Assembly (NCBI GenBank): GCA_015485375.1 | Contig: WFTU01000172.1 | Span: 1 to 11,870, forward strand | Direction of reading: 5' to 3' | DNA length: 11,870 bases | Origin: Paracoccaceae bacterium | Lineage (GTDB): Bacteria; Pseudomonadota; Alphaproteobacteria; Rhodobacterales; Rhodobacteraceae | In this document: positions 1 to 7,271 of the stretch, in pieces | How positions within the stretch are numbered: position 1 is the stretch's first letter | Layout: each line of letters begins with the position of its first letter | Notes under the pieces: model-generated | The model's database searches: none | The model's input: the letters and a program-made list of their open reading frames with translations, nothing else | What the model was told of the DNA's origin: nothing | Translations under genes and position numbers: made by a program

Positions 1-332
1 GTGCGGGCGCGATCATGGGCGGAAATGCCCGTGGTCACGCCCTCGCGCGCCTCGATGGAGACGGTAAACGGCGTTTCGTGGCGCGAGGCATTGGTGGTGG
101 TCATCATCGGCACGCCGAGCTTCTCCACCTGCTCGCCGGTCATGGTCAGGCAGATCAGCCCGCGCCCGTGCGTCGCCATGAAGTTGATCGCGTCCGGCGT
201 GGCCATCTGCGCGGGGATCACCAGATCGCCCTCGTTCTCGCGGTCCTCGTGGTCCACAAGGATGAACATCCGGCCGTTGCGGGCATCCTCGATGATGTCC
301 TCGATCGGGGAGATTTTGTCGGAGTATTCCAT
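1..332 (-). CDS. ribB: 3,4-dihydroxy-2-butanone-4-phosphate synthase, N-terminal 110 residues (runs off the left edge)
   Basis: This enzyme converts ribulose 5-phosphate to 3,4-dihydroxy-2-butanone 4-phosphate plus formate, the four-carbon donor for lumazine and riboflavin synthesis in the cytoplasm. The reverse-strand reading starts MEYSDKISPIEDIIEDARNG. It then shows the family landmarks: VDHEDRENEGDL at about residues 32-43 (acidic metal and substrate loop), FMATHGRGLICL at about 58-69, and a segment ending EAREGVTTGISAHDRAR at about 94-110, where it leaves the window. The ATG at 332-330 overlaps the TAA of ribE (334-332) by one base, so translational coupling to ribE is likely. Whether a C-terminal GTP cyclohydrolase II domain (RibBA fusion) follows cannot be seen. 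Family assignment is secure. Confidence 0.95.
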   Translation of the reverse strand, partial: MEYSDKISPIEDIIEDARNGRMFILVDHEDRENEGDLVIPAQMATPDAINFMATHGRGLICLTMTGEQVEKLGVPMMTTTNASRHETPFTVSIEAREGVTTGISAHDRAR

Positions 333-919
333 TATTGCATCTCGTTCAGGCGCGCGACGTAGCGCGCGAGGGTGTCTATTTCCAGATTGACCATGTCGCC
401 GACCTTCGCATCGCCCCATGTGGTATGTGCCTTGGTATGCGGGATGAAATTGATCCCGAAGGTGCAACCGTCCACCGCGTTCACGGTCAGGGAGGTTCCG
501 TTCAGCGCCACCGAGCCTTTGGGGGCGATGAATTTCGCCAGTTCAGCAGGGGCGGAGAGGGTTACGCGGGTGCTGTCGCCCTCTTCCTCCATGGCCGTGA
601 TCTCGGCGAGACCGTCCACATGGCCGGAAACGATATGCCCGCCGAGTTCGTCACCCAGCCGCAGCGCCCGTTCCAGATTGATCCGTTTGCCCGCCTGCCA
701 GCCATCGAGGTTGGTTTTCGACAGCGTCTCGGCAGAAATATCCACATCGAACCAGTTATCGCCCTTGTCGATCACCGTCAGACAAACACCGTCACAGGCG
801 ATCGAGGCGCCCATATCCACGCCCTCCATATCATAAGAGCAGGAGATGCGGGCGCGCATGTCGCCCCTGTCCTCGGTTTTTTCCACTTTGCCGATGTCGC
901 TGACGATGCCGGTAAACAT
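332..919 (-). CDS. ribE: Riboflavin synthase alpha chain
   Basis: It catalyses dismutation of two 6,7-dimethyl-8-ribityllumazine molecules to riboflavin, the last step of the pathway. The 195-aa product has the usual family length and consists of two tandem lumazine-binding (beta-barrel) halves. Module 1 carries the diagnostic start MFTGIV (1-6) and GVCLTV (44-49). Module 2 follows GGHIVSGHVDG (93-103) and carries the matching GTSLTV (141-146). The reading frame stays open to 991, but the ATG at 919 gives the canonical MFTGIV terminus and has an AAGGA ribosome-binding site (930-926), so it is chosen. It is called ribE here; the same gene is often named ribC in alphaproteobacteria. It is read into ribB. 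A minus-strand promoter candidate lies at 946-974. The implied leader is only about 20 nt, too short for an FMN riboswitch. Confidence 0.96.
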   Translation of the reverse strand: MFTGIVSDIGKVEKTEDRGDMRARISCSYDMEGVDMGASIACDGVCLTVIDKGDNWFDVDISAETLSKTNLDGWQAGKRINLERALRLGDELGGHIVSGHVDGLAEITAMEEEGDSTRVTLSAPAELAKFIAPKGSVALNGTSLTVNAVDGCTFGINFIPHTKAHTTWGDAKVGDMVNLEIDTLARYVARLNEMQ

Positions 920-945
920 AGCTTTTCCTTTTTTCCGTTGCTGTC

Positions 946-974
946 GGGATACCGCGCCGCGCACGCGGGGGCAA
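946..974 (-). promoter_or_regulatory. Candidate sigma-70 promoter for ribE-ribB
   Basis: On the minus strand the sequence reads TTGCCC (974-969), a 17-nt spacer, then TATCCC (951-946). The -35 matches TTGACA at 4 of 6 positions and the -10 matches TATAAT at 3 of 6, with ideal spacing. Transcription would start about 20 nt before the ribE ATG. It lies back to back with the candidate kpsS promoter, which uses the same -35 hexamer. The -10 is weak, so this is a prediction only. Confidence 0.35.
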
Positions 975-990
975 GGGGCGGAGGCCGGCA

Positions 991-1019
991 TTGCCCGAAT
1001 CCGCGGCGTCGCGTATCAA
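991..1019 (+). promoter_or_regulatory. Candidate sigma-70 promoter for the capsule genes
   Basis: On the plus strand the sequence reads TTGCCC (991-996), a 17-nt spacer, then TATCAA (1014-1019), matching the consensus at 4 of 6 positions in each hexamer. A start near 1026 would leave about 30 nt before the TTG at 1056, and it would place the upstream in-frame ATGs (846-906) outside the transcript. The spacer holds a GAATC (997-1001), a GANTC methylation-type site. No biochemical support exists in the sequence itself. Confidence 0.35.
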
Positions 1020-1055
1020 GGTGCATTCGTTTCTACCAGCATTGGCCAGCCTCTT

Positions 1056-2345
1056 TTGACCCGAGACCGCAAATTCCTGTTTCTGCAAGGCCCGCACGGC
1101 CCGTTTTTCCGCCAGCTCGGGCGCAAACTGAGCGAAAGCGGCGCATCGGTGCAGCGCATCGGGTTTACATTCGGCGATCGTGCTTTCTGGTCGCGCAAAC
1201 TGGGGTTCACGCCTTACCGCGGCAAAGCCGAAGACTGGGAGGATTACCTCGCCGGTTTCCTTTCGCGCGAGGAGATCAGCGACATCGTGCTTTATGGCGA
1301 CAGCCGCCCGCTGCATAAAACGGCAAGAAAGCTGGCGGAAGCACGCGGCATAACCGTCCATTGTTTCGAGGAAGGCTACCTGCGCCCCTACTGGGCCACC
1401 TATGAGCGTGGCGGTGTGAACGGCAATTCCCGTCTGCTGGATCTGGATGTGGAGGCCATGCGTCAGGCCGTTGCCGCCCATCCCGTCGATCTGCCCGAGG
1501 TGCCGGTGCAATGGGGCGCCATCTGGCATCACGCACTTTACGGGTTTTTGTATCATCTGATGGTGAGTGTCCCCGCGCCGGACTATCGCAACTATCGCCC
1601 GCACCGCGAGGTGAGCGTGTTGCACGAGTTGTTGCTCTATATCCGCCGTCTGGCGATCATGCCGTTTCAGGGCGTGCAGCGTCGCACCCGCACGCGGCGT
1701 TTGCTGCGCAGCGGGGCGATATATCATCTGGTGTTGTTGCAGCTTTCGCATGATGCCTCTTTGCGCAGCCACTCGGATTTCGGGTCGGTCGGCGAGTTTA
1801 TCGATATGGTGATTGCCGAGTTCGCGAAGGGCGCACCCGCCCATCACATCCTTGCCTTCAAGGCGCACCCGTTCGAGGATTATCGCGAACCTCTGCCCGC
1901 GCTGGTGCGCGAAGCTGCTACGCGGCACGGGGTTTCCACGCGGGTACGCTATATCCCGGGGGGCAAGCTCGGCCCGCTGCTTGACGGGGCCAACAGCGTG
2001 GTGACGGTGAATTCCACGGCCGCGCAGCAGGCGCTTTGGCGCGGGCTTCCGGTGCGAGCCTTCGGGCGCTCGGTTTTTTCCAAGCCGGAGTTCGTGTCCA
2101 GCCAGCCTCTGGCCGCGTTTTTCGAAGCACCCGAGGCGCCCGTCAGCGAGGCCTATCGCGCCTATCGCCAGTTCCTGCTGGAAACCTCCCAGATCGTAGG
2201 CGGGTTCTATACCCAGAAGGGACGCTCGGAGTTATTGCGGCGTGTGGTCGACATGCTGCTTGCTCCCGATGATCCCTATGACCGGATACTGCCTGACACC
2301 GACGAGGTGACCGGAGTCGTTCCGTTTCCCGCCAAACGGCAATAA
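1056..2345 (+). CDS. kpsS: KpsS-like capsule polysaccharide beta-Kdo transferase
   Basis: KpsS adds the first beta-Kdo residue to lysophosphatidylglycerol, starting the lipid linker on which KpsC and then the capsule polymerase act, at the cytoplasmic face of the inner membrane. The 429-aa product shows the family pattern: FLQGPHGPFF (9-18), VLYGDSRPLH (78-87), CFEEGYLRPYW (103-113), LSHDASLRSHSDF (230-242), FKAHP (268-272) and VNSTAAQQAL (318-327), typical of the Capsule_synth fold. There is no signal peptide. The TTG start at 1056 is chosen because conserved sequence begins right there and a promoter-like element ends at 1019. The frame is open further upstream (ATGs at 846-906), but those codons overlap ribE. 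No good ribosome-binding site is visible, so the start is uncertain. The stop overlaps an ATG (TAATG, 2343-2347) of the next frame. The acceptor and sugar specificity in this organism are inferred from the family. Confidence 0.87.
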   Translation: MTRDRKFLFLQGPHGPFFRQLGRKLSESGASVQRIGFTFGDRAFWSRKLGFTPYRGKAEDWEDYLAGFLSREEISDIVLYGDSRPLHKTARKLAEARGITVHCFEEGYLRPYWATYERGGVNGNSRLLDLDVEAMRQAVAAHPVDLPEVPVQWGAIWHHALYGFLYHLMVSVPAPDYRNYRPHREVSVLHELLLYIRRLAIMPFQGVQRRTRTRRLLRSGAIYHLVLLQLSHDASLRSHSDFGSVGEFIDMVIAEFAKGAPAHHILAFKAHPFEDYREPLPALVREAATRHGVSTRVRYIPGGKLGPLLDGANSVVTVNSTAAQQALWRGLPVRAFGRSVFSKPEFVSSQPLAAFFEAPEAPVSEAYRAYRQFLLETSQIVGGFYTQKGRSELLRRVVDMLLAPDDPYDRILPDTDEVTGVVPFPAKRQ

Positions 2346-2356
2346 TGTCTGGTTTA

Positions 2357-2364
2357 GGGGGGGG
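2357..2364 (+). repeat. Homopolymer G8 tract at the kpsS/lipoprotein junction
   Basis: Eight consecutive G residues lie 12 nt after the kpsS stop codon and 67 nt before the lipoprotein ATG. The tract sits in an open frame that begins with ATG at 2345 (overlapping the kpsS TAA) and is in frame with the lipoprotein. Runs of this length are prone to slippage in replication and sequencing. Any regulatory meaning is inference. Confidence 0.6.
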
Positions 2365-2431
2365 CTCTGGGGTAGTTTGCACTCTCGACATTTGTAGAAT
2401 CACCTTGCGCCCGGGCGGCGACGGACAGTTT

Positions 2432-3580
2432 ATGCGCAAATTTTTGGCCAGATCGAACAGAGTTGCCATTTTCCTGATCGCGGGAATCGTGTTGTCCGCC
2501 TGTGGCCTGCCGCGCTCCGGTCCGACCGAGGGTGAAATCCGTGCCAGTTCCGTGGAAAACGGCGGTGACGTCAATATCGTCAATGTCACCAACGATATTG
2601 CAGCGGCTACAGCCCGCAGTCAGGCCCTCGGTTTCAGCCGCGAATTCCTGAGCGCCGGTTCCGTTTCTGTGGATCGCATCAACAGGGGCGACGTGCTGGC
2701 GATTACCGTCTGGGAAAATGTCGATAACGGAATTTTTGCGGTTAACGGCTCGAAAGTAACCCCGCTGGAGGGCATTCAGGTTGACCAGCTCGGCAACATT
2801 TTTGTGCCCTACGCCGGCACCATTCGCGCCTCGGGCCGCACGCCCGAAGAACTGCGCGTCAAGCTGACCGAAATCCTGTCCAGCCAGACCCCCGACCCGC
2901 AGATCGAGGTTCGTCGCGAGGCCGGAAACGGCGCAACCGTCAGCATCCTCGGCGGTGTTGGCGTACAGGGCATTTTCCCGATCGAGGCATCGACAAAACG
3001 CCTGACGGGCATGCTGGCTGCCGCCGGCGGCATTTCTCTCGACCCGAATGTGGTAAAAATCACCATCCGGCGCGGCCACCAGTCCGGCTCGATCTGGATG
3101 CAGGATCTGTTCGACAATCCCGCCAACGACATTCCGCTGCGCGCCGGTGACCAGATCATTCTGGAGCAGGACGAGCGGTACTTCGTGGCCCTCGGTACAA
3201 CCAGCCAGCGCCGCGTCCGTTTCGAAACCAAAAACCCGAGCGTGATCGAGGCGTTGGCCTCCCTCGGCGGATTGCGCAGCTATACCTCCAATCCGAAGGG
3301 CATCTTTATCTTCCGCGTCGAACCGCCGGAGATCGCCAATCGCGTTCTGGGCCGCACGGACATCACAACGCCGCAGAAATTCGCCTATGTTGTGGACCTG
3401 ACGCAGGAGTCCGGCATCTTTATCGCCCAGAACTTCCTGATCCGTGACGAGGATACGCTTTACACGACCGAGGCACCCTATGTCGCCTGGCGCAATATCC
3501 TGAACGTGGTTATCGGCTCGCTGAACACTTTCTCGGCGCTCGATAATGCTGTGACGACGGCGGCCGGAGTCTTTGAGTAG
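2432..3580 (+). CDS. Wza/KpsD-type outer-membrane polysaccharide export lipoprotein (OPX family)
   Basis: It forms the periplasm-spanning, outer-membrane channel through which capsular or extracellular polysaccharide leaves the cell. The 382-aa precursor starts with a lipoprotein signal: basic MRKFLARSNR, a hydrophobic stretch (11-21) and lipobox LSAC, with Cys24 as the lipidated residue. The polysaccharide export domain follows (about 78-165), including INRGDVLAITVWEN (83-96) and VDQLGNIFVPYAG (117-129). Two SLBB-like beta-grasp segments come next (about 168-245 and 250-340). A C-terminal amphipathic segment (about 350-375) is in the position of Wza's outer-membrane helix. The ATG at 2432 is preferred over the in-frame ATG at 2345 because it gives a proper signal peptide. 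A weak GGA lies 6 nt upstream. The stop lies inside the kpsC start region (8-nt overlap). Size and layout match Wza (group 1) more than the longer KpsD, although the flanking genes are of group 2 type. Confidence 0.9.
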   Translation: MRKFLARSNRVAIFLIAGIVLSACGLPRSGPTEGEIRASSVENGGDVNIVNVTNDIAAATARSQALGFSREFLSAGSVSVDRINRGDVLAITVWENVDNGIFAVNGSKVTPLEGIQVDQLGNIFVPYAGTIRASGRTPEELRVKLTEILSSQTPDPQIEVRREAGNGATVSILGGVGVQGIFPIEASTKRLTGMLAAAGGISLDPNVVKITIRRGHQSGSIWMQDLFDNPANDIPLRAGDQIILEQDERYFVALGTTSQRRVRFETKNPSVIEALASLGGLRSYTSNPKGIFIFRVEPPEIANRVLGRTDITTPQKFAYVVDLTQESGIFIAQNFLIRDEDTLYTTEAPYVAWRNILNVVIGSLNTFSALDNAVTTAAGVFE

Positions 3581-5627
3581 ACAAGGCCGAAAGCCCTGCG
3601 TCAGCCCGTCTCGCGGTTTGCTTTTCCGGCCATCCTTGCGCCGCATCCTGCGTTCCGCCGGATACATTTGCTTTCCTTCCTGGTTCGGACGTTTCGGATT
3701 GCCGGTTGCTGTCTGGGGGCGCCTGCCGGCTTCGCGCAAAGCTCTGGAGCGGTTCGGCAACCCGGTCGTTACCTTCGAGGATGCCTTTCTGCGTTCGGTT
3801 CTGCCCGGTCCATCCACTCCGCCGCTGGGGTTGACGATTGACGATCTCGGCGTACATTTCGATCCAACTACCCCCTCGCGGCTGGAAACCACCCTCAAAT
3901 CCCACCCATTGGACGACCCGGACCTGTTGCGCCGCGCGGCTGAAGGTCGGGCTTTCCTGCGCCACTATGGACTGTCCAAATACAACCCCGTGCCGCGCGG
4001 TTTCGGCCCGCCACCGGAGGCAGGCTATGTTCTGGTCATAGATCAGGTCGCCGGAGATGCCGCCATCGCCGGAGCCGCCAAGGGCGTGTTTGCCGAAATG
4101 CTGGCCGCGGCCAAAGCCGAGAACCCCGACAAGCGCATCCTGATCCGCACCCACCCTGCCGTGACCCATCGCAAAGGAAGGTCGGGGCATTTTTCGCTTT
4201 CGGATACCGGCGGGAATGTCGAACTGTTGACCGAGCCTTTCAACCCCGTTGATCTGCTGGTGGGCGCGGCAAAGGTCTACTGCGTTTCCTCGCAAATGGG
4301 GTTCGAGGCAATTGTTCACGGTCACCGGCCGGTGGTGTTCGGCGCGCCGTTCTATGCCGGTTGGGGCTTGAGTGATGATCGCAACCTTTTGCCCGCTGCC
4401 AGAGACCGCCGCGCACGGATGCCGGATGCCGACCAGATGTTCGCTGCAGCCATGCTGGAATTCCCGTTCTGGTTTGACCGGACCACCGGACAGGCCTGCA
4501 CTTTCGAGGAGGCCGCCTGCCAGCTACTGGCCGAGGCCCGCCACCGCTGGGACGGATTGAAACCGGCCAGCATGTTGGGCATGCATATGTGGAAACGCGG
4601 CACCACGGGGGGCTTCCTGAACGGGGCGGGGCATGTGCCAAAATTCGTAAATTCGGCTGCCGAGGCTTGCAGCACCGCAAAAGATGCGAACGGGCAGGTG
4701 GTCGTCTGGGCCGGTCGCGAACCGCCGTCACTGGCTTCCGACTGTGCCAAAGCAAACATTCCGCTCCGGCGGATGGAGGATGGCTTTTTGCGTTCCTCCG
4801 GTCTCGGAGCGGAGCTGACTCCGGCGCTGTCTCTCGTGCTGGACGATCTGGGTATCTACTATGATCCGCGGAGCGAGAGCCGCCTGGAAACCCTGATTGC
4901 AACAAGCAACGACCTGCCGGAGTTCGCTGCCCGTCGCGCGAAAGAGCTCCGCCAACGTATCCTTGAAACCGGCGTGACCAAATACAACCTGTCGGCCAAG
5001 GCTCCGCCGGACTTGCCGACGAACCGCGAAGTCATCCTTGTCCCCGGTCAGGTGGAGGACGACGCCTCGATCCGTGCGGGAACCGCGGAAACCGGCACCA
5101 ATCTCGGCCTGCTCGAAGCCACACGTTCGGCCAATCCGCAAGCGTTCCTGATCTACAAACCCCATCCCGACGTGCAGGCCGGTTTACGTGAAGGGGCGCT
5201 GGGCGACGAGGCGTTGCAATTCTGCGATATGGTCTCCGCCCATGACACGGCGGCGCTGCTCGATGCCTGCGACACGGTTGCCACCATGACCTCGCTGCTC
5301 GGTTTCGAGGCGCTCCTGCGCGGCAAGCGGGTTATCTGTTACGGCACACCGTTCTATGCCGGTTGGGGCCTGACCGAGGATCACGGACCGGAGTGCCCGC
5401 GTCGTCAGGCCCGGGTATCGCTTGACCGGCTGGTTCACGCGGCGCTCGTCGATTACCCGCGCTATATGGATCCCGTCAGCGGGCTGCCCTCCACACCCGA
5501 ACGGATTGTCGAGCGGCTGGCAAACGGCGAAACCGGCAAACCGGTGCGGTTGCGGGTGTTGGCAAAATTGCAGGGGCTGTTCGCCGGATATGCCTTTATC
5601 TGGCGTCGGGGACCCAGACGCTCATAA
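3573..5627 (+). CDS. kpsC: KpsC-like two-module capsule beta-Kdo transferase
   Basis: KpsC extends the first Kdo placed by KpsS with alternating beta-Kdo residues, building the lipid linker of group-2-like capsules in the cytoplasm. The 684-aa product is a tandem duplication of the Capsule_synth module. Module 1 (about 22-330) has FEDAFLRS (68-75), LTIDDLGVHFDP (87-98), LSKYNP (134-139), IRTHPAV (191-197) and GAPFYAGWGLSDD (257-269). Module 2 (about 375-645) repeats them as MEDGFLRS (401-408), LVLDDLGIYYDP (421-432), VTKYNL (468-473), IYKPHPDV (527-534) and GTPFYAGWGLTED (591-603). The start is a TTG at 3573 overlapping the preceding stop by 8 nt. A GGAG lies only 3 nt away, so initiation probably depends on coupling. 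The 3' end overlaps convergent ribD by 32 nt. Family is secure; exact linkages are inferred. Confidence 0.93.
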   Translation: MSRQGRKPCVSPSRGLLFRPSLRRILRSAGYICFPSWFGRFGLPVAVWGRLPASRKALERFGNPVVTFEDAFLRSVLPGPSTPPLGLTIDDLGVHFDPTTPSRLETTLKSHPLDDPDLLRRAAEGRAFLRHYGLSKYNPVPRGFGPPPEAGYVLVIDQVAGDAAIAGAAKGVFAEMLAAAKAENPDKRILIRTHPAVTHRKGRSGHFSLSDTGGNVELLTEPFNPVDLLVGAAKVYCVSSQMGFEAIVHGHRPVVFGAPFYAGWGLSDDRNLLPAARDRRARMPDADQMFAAAMLEFPFWFDRTTGQACTFEEAACQLLAEARHRWDGLKPASMLGMHMWKRGTTGGFLNGAGHVPKFVNSAAEACSTAKDANGQVVVWAGREPPSLASDCAKANIPLRRMEDGFLRSSGLGAELTPALSLVLDDLGIYYDPRSESRLETLIATSNDLPEFAARRAKELRQRILETGVTKYNLSAKAPPDLPTNREVILVPGQVEDDASIRAGTAETGTNLGLLEATRSANPQAFLIYKPHPDVQAGLREGALGDEALQFCDMVSAHDTAALLDACDTVATMTSLLGFEALLRGKRVICYGTPFYAGWGLTEDHGPECPRRQARVSLDRLVHAALVDYPRYMDPVSGLPSTPERIVERLANGETGKPVRLRVLAKLQGLFAGYAFIWRRGPRRS

Positions 5628-6705
5628 CGTCGGCGCCGACTGTTCGTTGCGCCTCCAGCCTGAAACGCGGCGCATCGGCCAGACGTTCGACCCCCAAGGG
5701 CCCGAACACATTCCAGCCGTCGTTGCCGAGCAACATCCCCGCGGAAAACAGCACCAGCCGGTCCACCACATCGGCCGCCACCAGCGAGGCCGCCAGCCGC
5801 CCGCCACCCTCGCACAACACCCGCGTCAGTCCGGCCTTGGCCAGCACCCGCGCCACATCCGCGATGTCCAGTTCGCCGCTTTCGGTGTGCGCCACCTCGA
5901 ACAGCCGCGCCCCGACGTCTTCCCAAGCCTCGACCCGTGCCTTGTCCAGTCCGGCGCGATGGCAAATCCACAGGGGCGTTTCGGCGGCGGTTTTCGCCAG
6001 CCGTGACATCAGCGACAGCGACAGCCCGCCATCCAGCACCACCCGCACCGGATTGTCCGTCTCCAGTCCCAGATCGCGCACATCGAGCAGCGGATCATCC
6101 GCCCGCGCCGTGCCCGCGCCGATCAGCACCGCATCATGCGTTGCGCGCATCAGATGCACCCGCCGCCGCGCTTCCGGTCCGGTAATCCAGCGGCTCTCCC
6201 CTTTGGAGGTGGCAATATTCCCGTCCAGCGTCGCCGCCATTTTCAGCGTGAACATCGGCCGCCCGATCGTCCGGTTCATCAGAAAACCGGCGTTGAGATC
6301 ACTGGCCGCGTCATGCAACACGTCCTCGACAACCTCGATCCCTGCCGCGCGCAAAATCTCGAAACCCTTGCCCGAAACACGCCCGTCCGGGTCCTCCAGT
6401 GCGCAAACAACCCGTTTCACCCCTGCCGCCACCAGTGCCTCGGCACAGGGCGGTGTCTTGCCGTGATGCGCACAAGGTTCCAGCGTGACATAGACCGTCG
6501 CCCCGCGTGCGGCCTTGCCAGCCTGCGCCAGCGCCACAACCTCCGCATGGGGCCGCCCGCCGCGCTGCGTCCAGCCGCGCCCGACCGGAACACCATCGCG
6601 TACGATCACACAACCGACCGCCGGATTGGGCCAGACATGCCCCAATCCGCGCGAAGCCAGCCCGAGGGCCGTTCGCATCCAGCGTTCATCCGCGTTTTGT
6701 GACAT
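5596..6705 (-). CDS. ribD: Bifunctional diaminohydroxyphosphoribosylaminopyrimidine deaminase / 5-amino-6-(5-phosphoribosylamino)uracil reductase
   Basis: RibD carries out the second and third steps of the GTP branch of riboflavin synthesis: zinc-dependent deamination of the pyrimidine, then NADPH-dependent reduction of the ribosyl chain. The 369-aa protein has the usual length. The N-terminal deaminase (about 1-145) shows HAE (53-55, zinc ligand His53 and catalytic Glu55) and PCAHHGKTPPC (77-87, zinc ligands Cys78 and Cys87). The C-terminal reductase (about 150-367) shows KMAATLDG (155-162), GAGTARADDP (196-205) and CEGGGRL (298-304). The ATG at 6705 is 2 nt past the nrdR stop, so the two are co-transcribed and probably coupled. 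The next riboflavin gene (ribE) lies 4.7 kb further on, beyond the opposite-strand capsule genes. The last ten codons overlap the kpsC 3' end. Confidence 0.97.
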   Translation of the reverse strand: MSQNADERWMRTALGLASRGLGHVWPNPAVGCVIVRDGVPVGRGWTQRGGRPHAEVVALAQAGKAARGATVYVTLEPCAHHGKTPPCAEALVAAGVKRVVCALEDPDGRVSGKGFEILRAAGIEVVEDVLHDAASDLNAGFLMNRTIGRPMFTLKMAATLDGNIATSKGESRWITGPEARRRVHLMRATHDAVLIGAGTARADDPLLDVRDLGLETDNPVRVVLDGGLSLSLMSRLAKTAAETPLWICHRAGLDKARVEAWEDVGARLFEVAHTESGELDIADVARVLAKAGLTRVLCEGGGRLAASLVAADVVDRLVLFSAGMLLGNDGWNVFGPLGVERLADAPRFRLEAQRTVGADVMSVWVPDAR

Positions 6706-6707
6706 GG

Positions 6708-7172
6708 CTATTCGTCGTCGCTGGGCGGGCGCAGTTCCTGCACGAATTCCTCGAAATCATCCGCCGCCTGGAAATTCTTATAAACCGAGGCGAAACGCAC
6801 ATAGGCCACGGTATCGATCCGCGCCAGCGTCTCCATCACGATCTGTCCGATGGTGTCCGAGGGGATATCCGTCTCGCCCATGCTTTCCAGCCGCCGCACA
6901 ATGCCCGAGATCATCTGGTCGATCCGGTCCGGCTCCACCGGACGTTTCTGCATGGAAATACGGATGGAGCGATCCAGCTTGTCCCGATCGAAATCCTCGC
7001 GCCGCCCGTTGCGTTTGACCACCGTCAGGTCGCGCAGCTGCACCCGCTCGTAGGTGGTAAACCGCCCTGCACAGGCCGGACAGGCCCGCCGCCGCCGGAT
7101 GGCCGCATGATCCTCGGCCGGACGCGAATCCTTTACCTGAGTATCCAGATTTCCACAAAAGGGACACCGCAT
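6708..7172 (-). CDS. nrdR: Transcriptional repressor NrdR
   Basis: NrdR is the ATP/dATP-sensing repressor of ribonucleotide reductase genes. The 154-aa product has the standard length. The N-terminal zinc ribbon has Cys3/Cys6 (CPFC) and Cys31/Cys34 (CPAC), with SRPAE and the basic IRRRR (25-29) between them. The ATP-cone domain (about 49-139) begins LTVVKRNGRREDFDRDKL and includes VRFASVYKNF (125-134). The frame is open to 7229, but ATG 7172 gives the canonical MRCPFC terminus and has GAGG (7182-7179) 6 nt upstream. It leads directly into ribD, a pairing common in proteobacteria. A TATAGT (-10-like) and one copy of the TGCGAATCACT element lie in the gap upstream. Confidence 0.97.
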   Translation of the reverse strand: MRCPFCGNLDTQVKDSRPAEDHAAIRRRRACPACAGRFTTYERVQLRDLTVVKRNGRREDFDRDKLDRSIRISMQKRPVEPDRIDQMISGIVRRLESMGETDIPSDTIGQIVMETLARIDTVAYVRFASVYKNFQAADDFEEFVQELRPPSDDE

Positions 7173-7203
7173 ATCAAACCTCGTTTTTCTCTGCTCTTGG
7201 TTT

Positions 7204-7214
7204 TGCGAATCACT
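7204..7214 (-). promoter_or_regulatory. Copy 1 of the recurrent element TGCGAATCACT, upstream of nrdR
   Basis: On the minus strand this reads AGTGATTCGCA. Its first two bases overlap a -10-like TATAGT (7218-7213), about 40 nt before the nrdR ATG. If that -10 is real, the element would cover the transcription start. No good -35 is visible at 16-18 nt. The same 11-mer occurs upstream of rpoD (10316-10326), and its first 10 bases occur again at 10273-10282. The GAATC inside fits the CcrM recognition sequence GANTC. Its function is unknown. Confidence 0.45.
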
Positions 7215-7271
7215 ATAGGCAGGGATCAAGGGTTTGGGTAGGGGGTAAGTTGTACCGCAAGATGCTGGGTC

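Noticed and set aside
920..1055. Possible FMN riboswitch ahead of ribE
   Set aside because: The predicted leader is about 20 nt and the rest of the gap lacks the conserved FMN-aptamer elements; the whole gap is only 136 nt and also serves kpsS.
2377..2400. TTGCAC followed by TAGAAT as an internal promoter for the export lipoprotein
   Set aside because: The spacer is only 12 nt, too short for sigma-70, and no alternative -35 fits 16-18 nt upstream.
5629..5640. 12-bp perfect palindrome GTCGGCGCCGAC just after the kpsC stop, as a possible terminator
   Set aside because: It has no loop and no T run, and it encodes Val-Gly-Ala-Asp within ribD, so it is probably incidental coding sequence.
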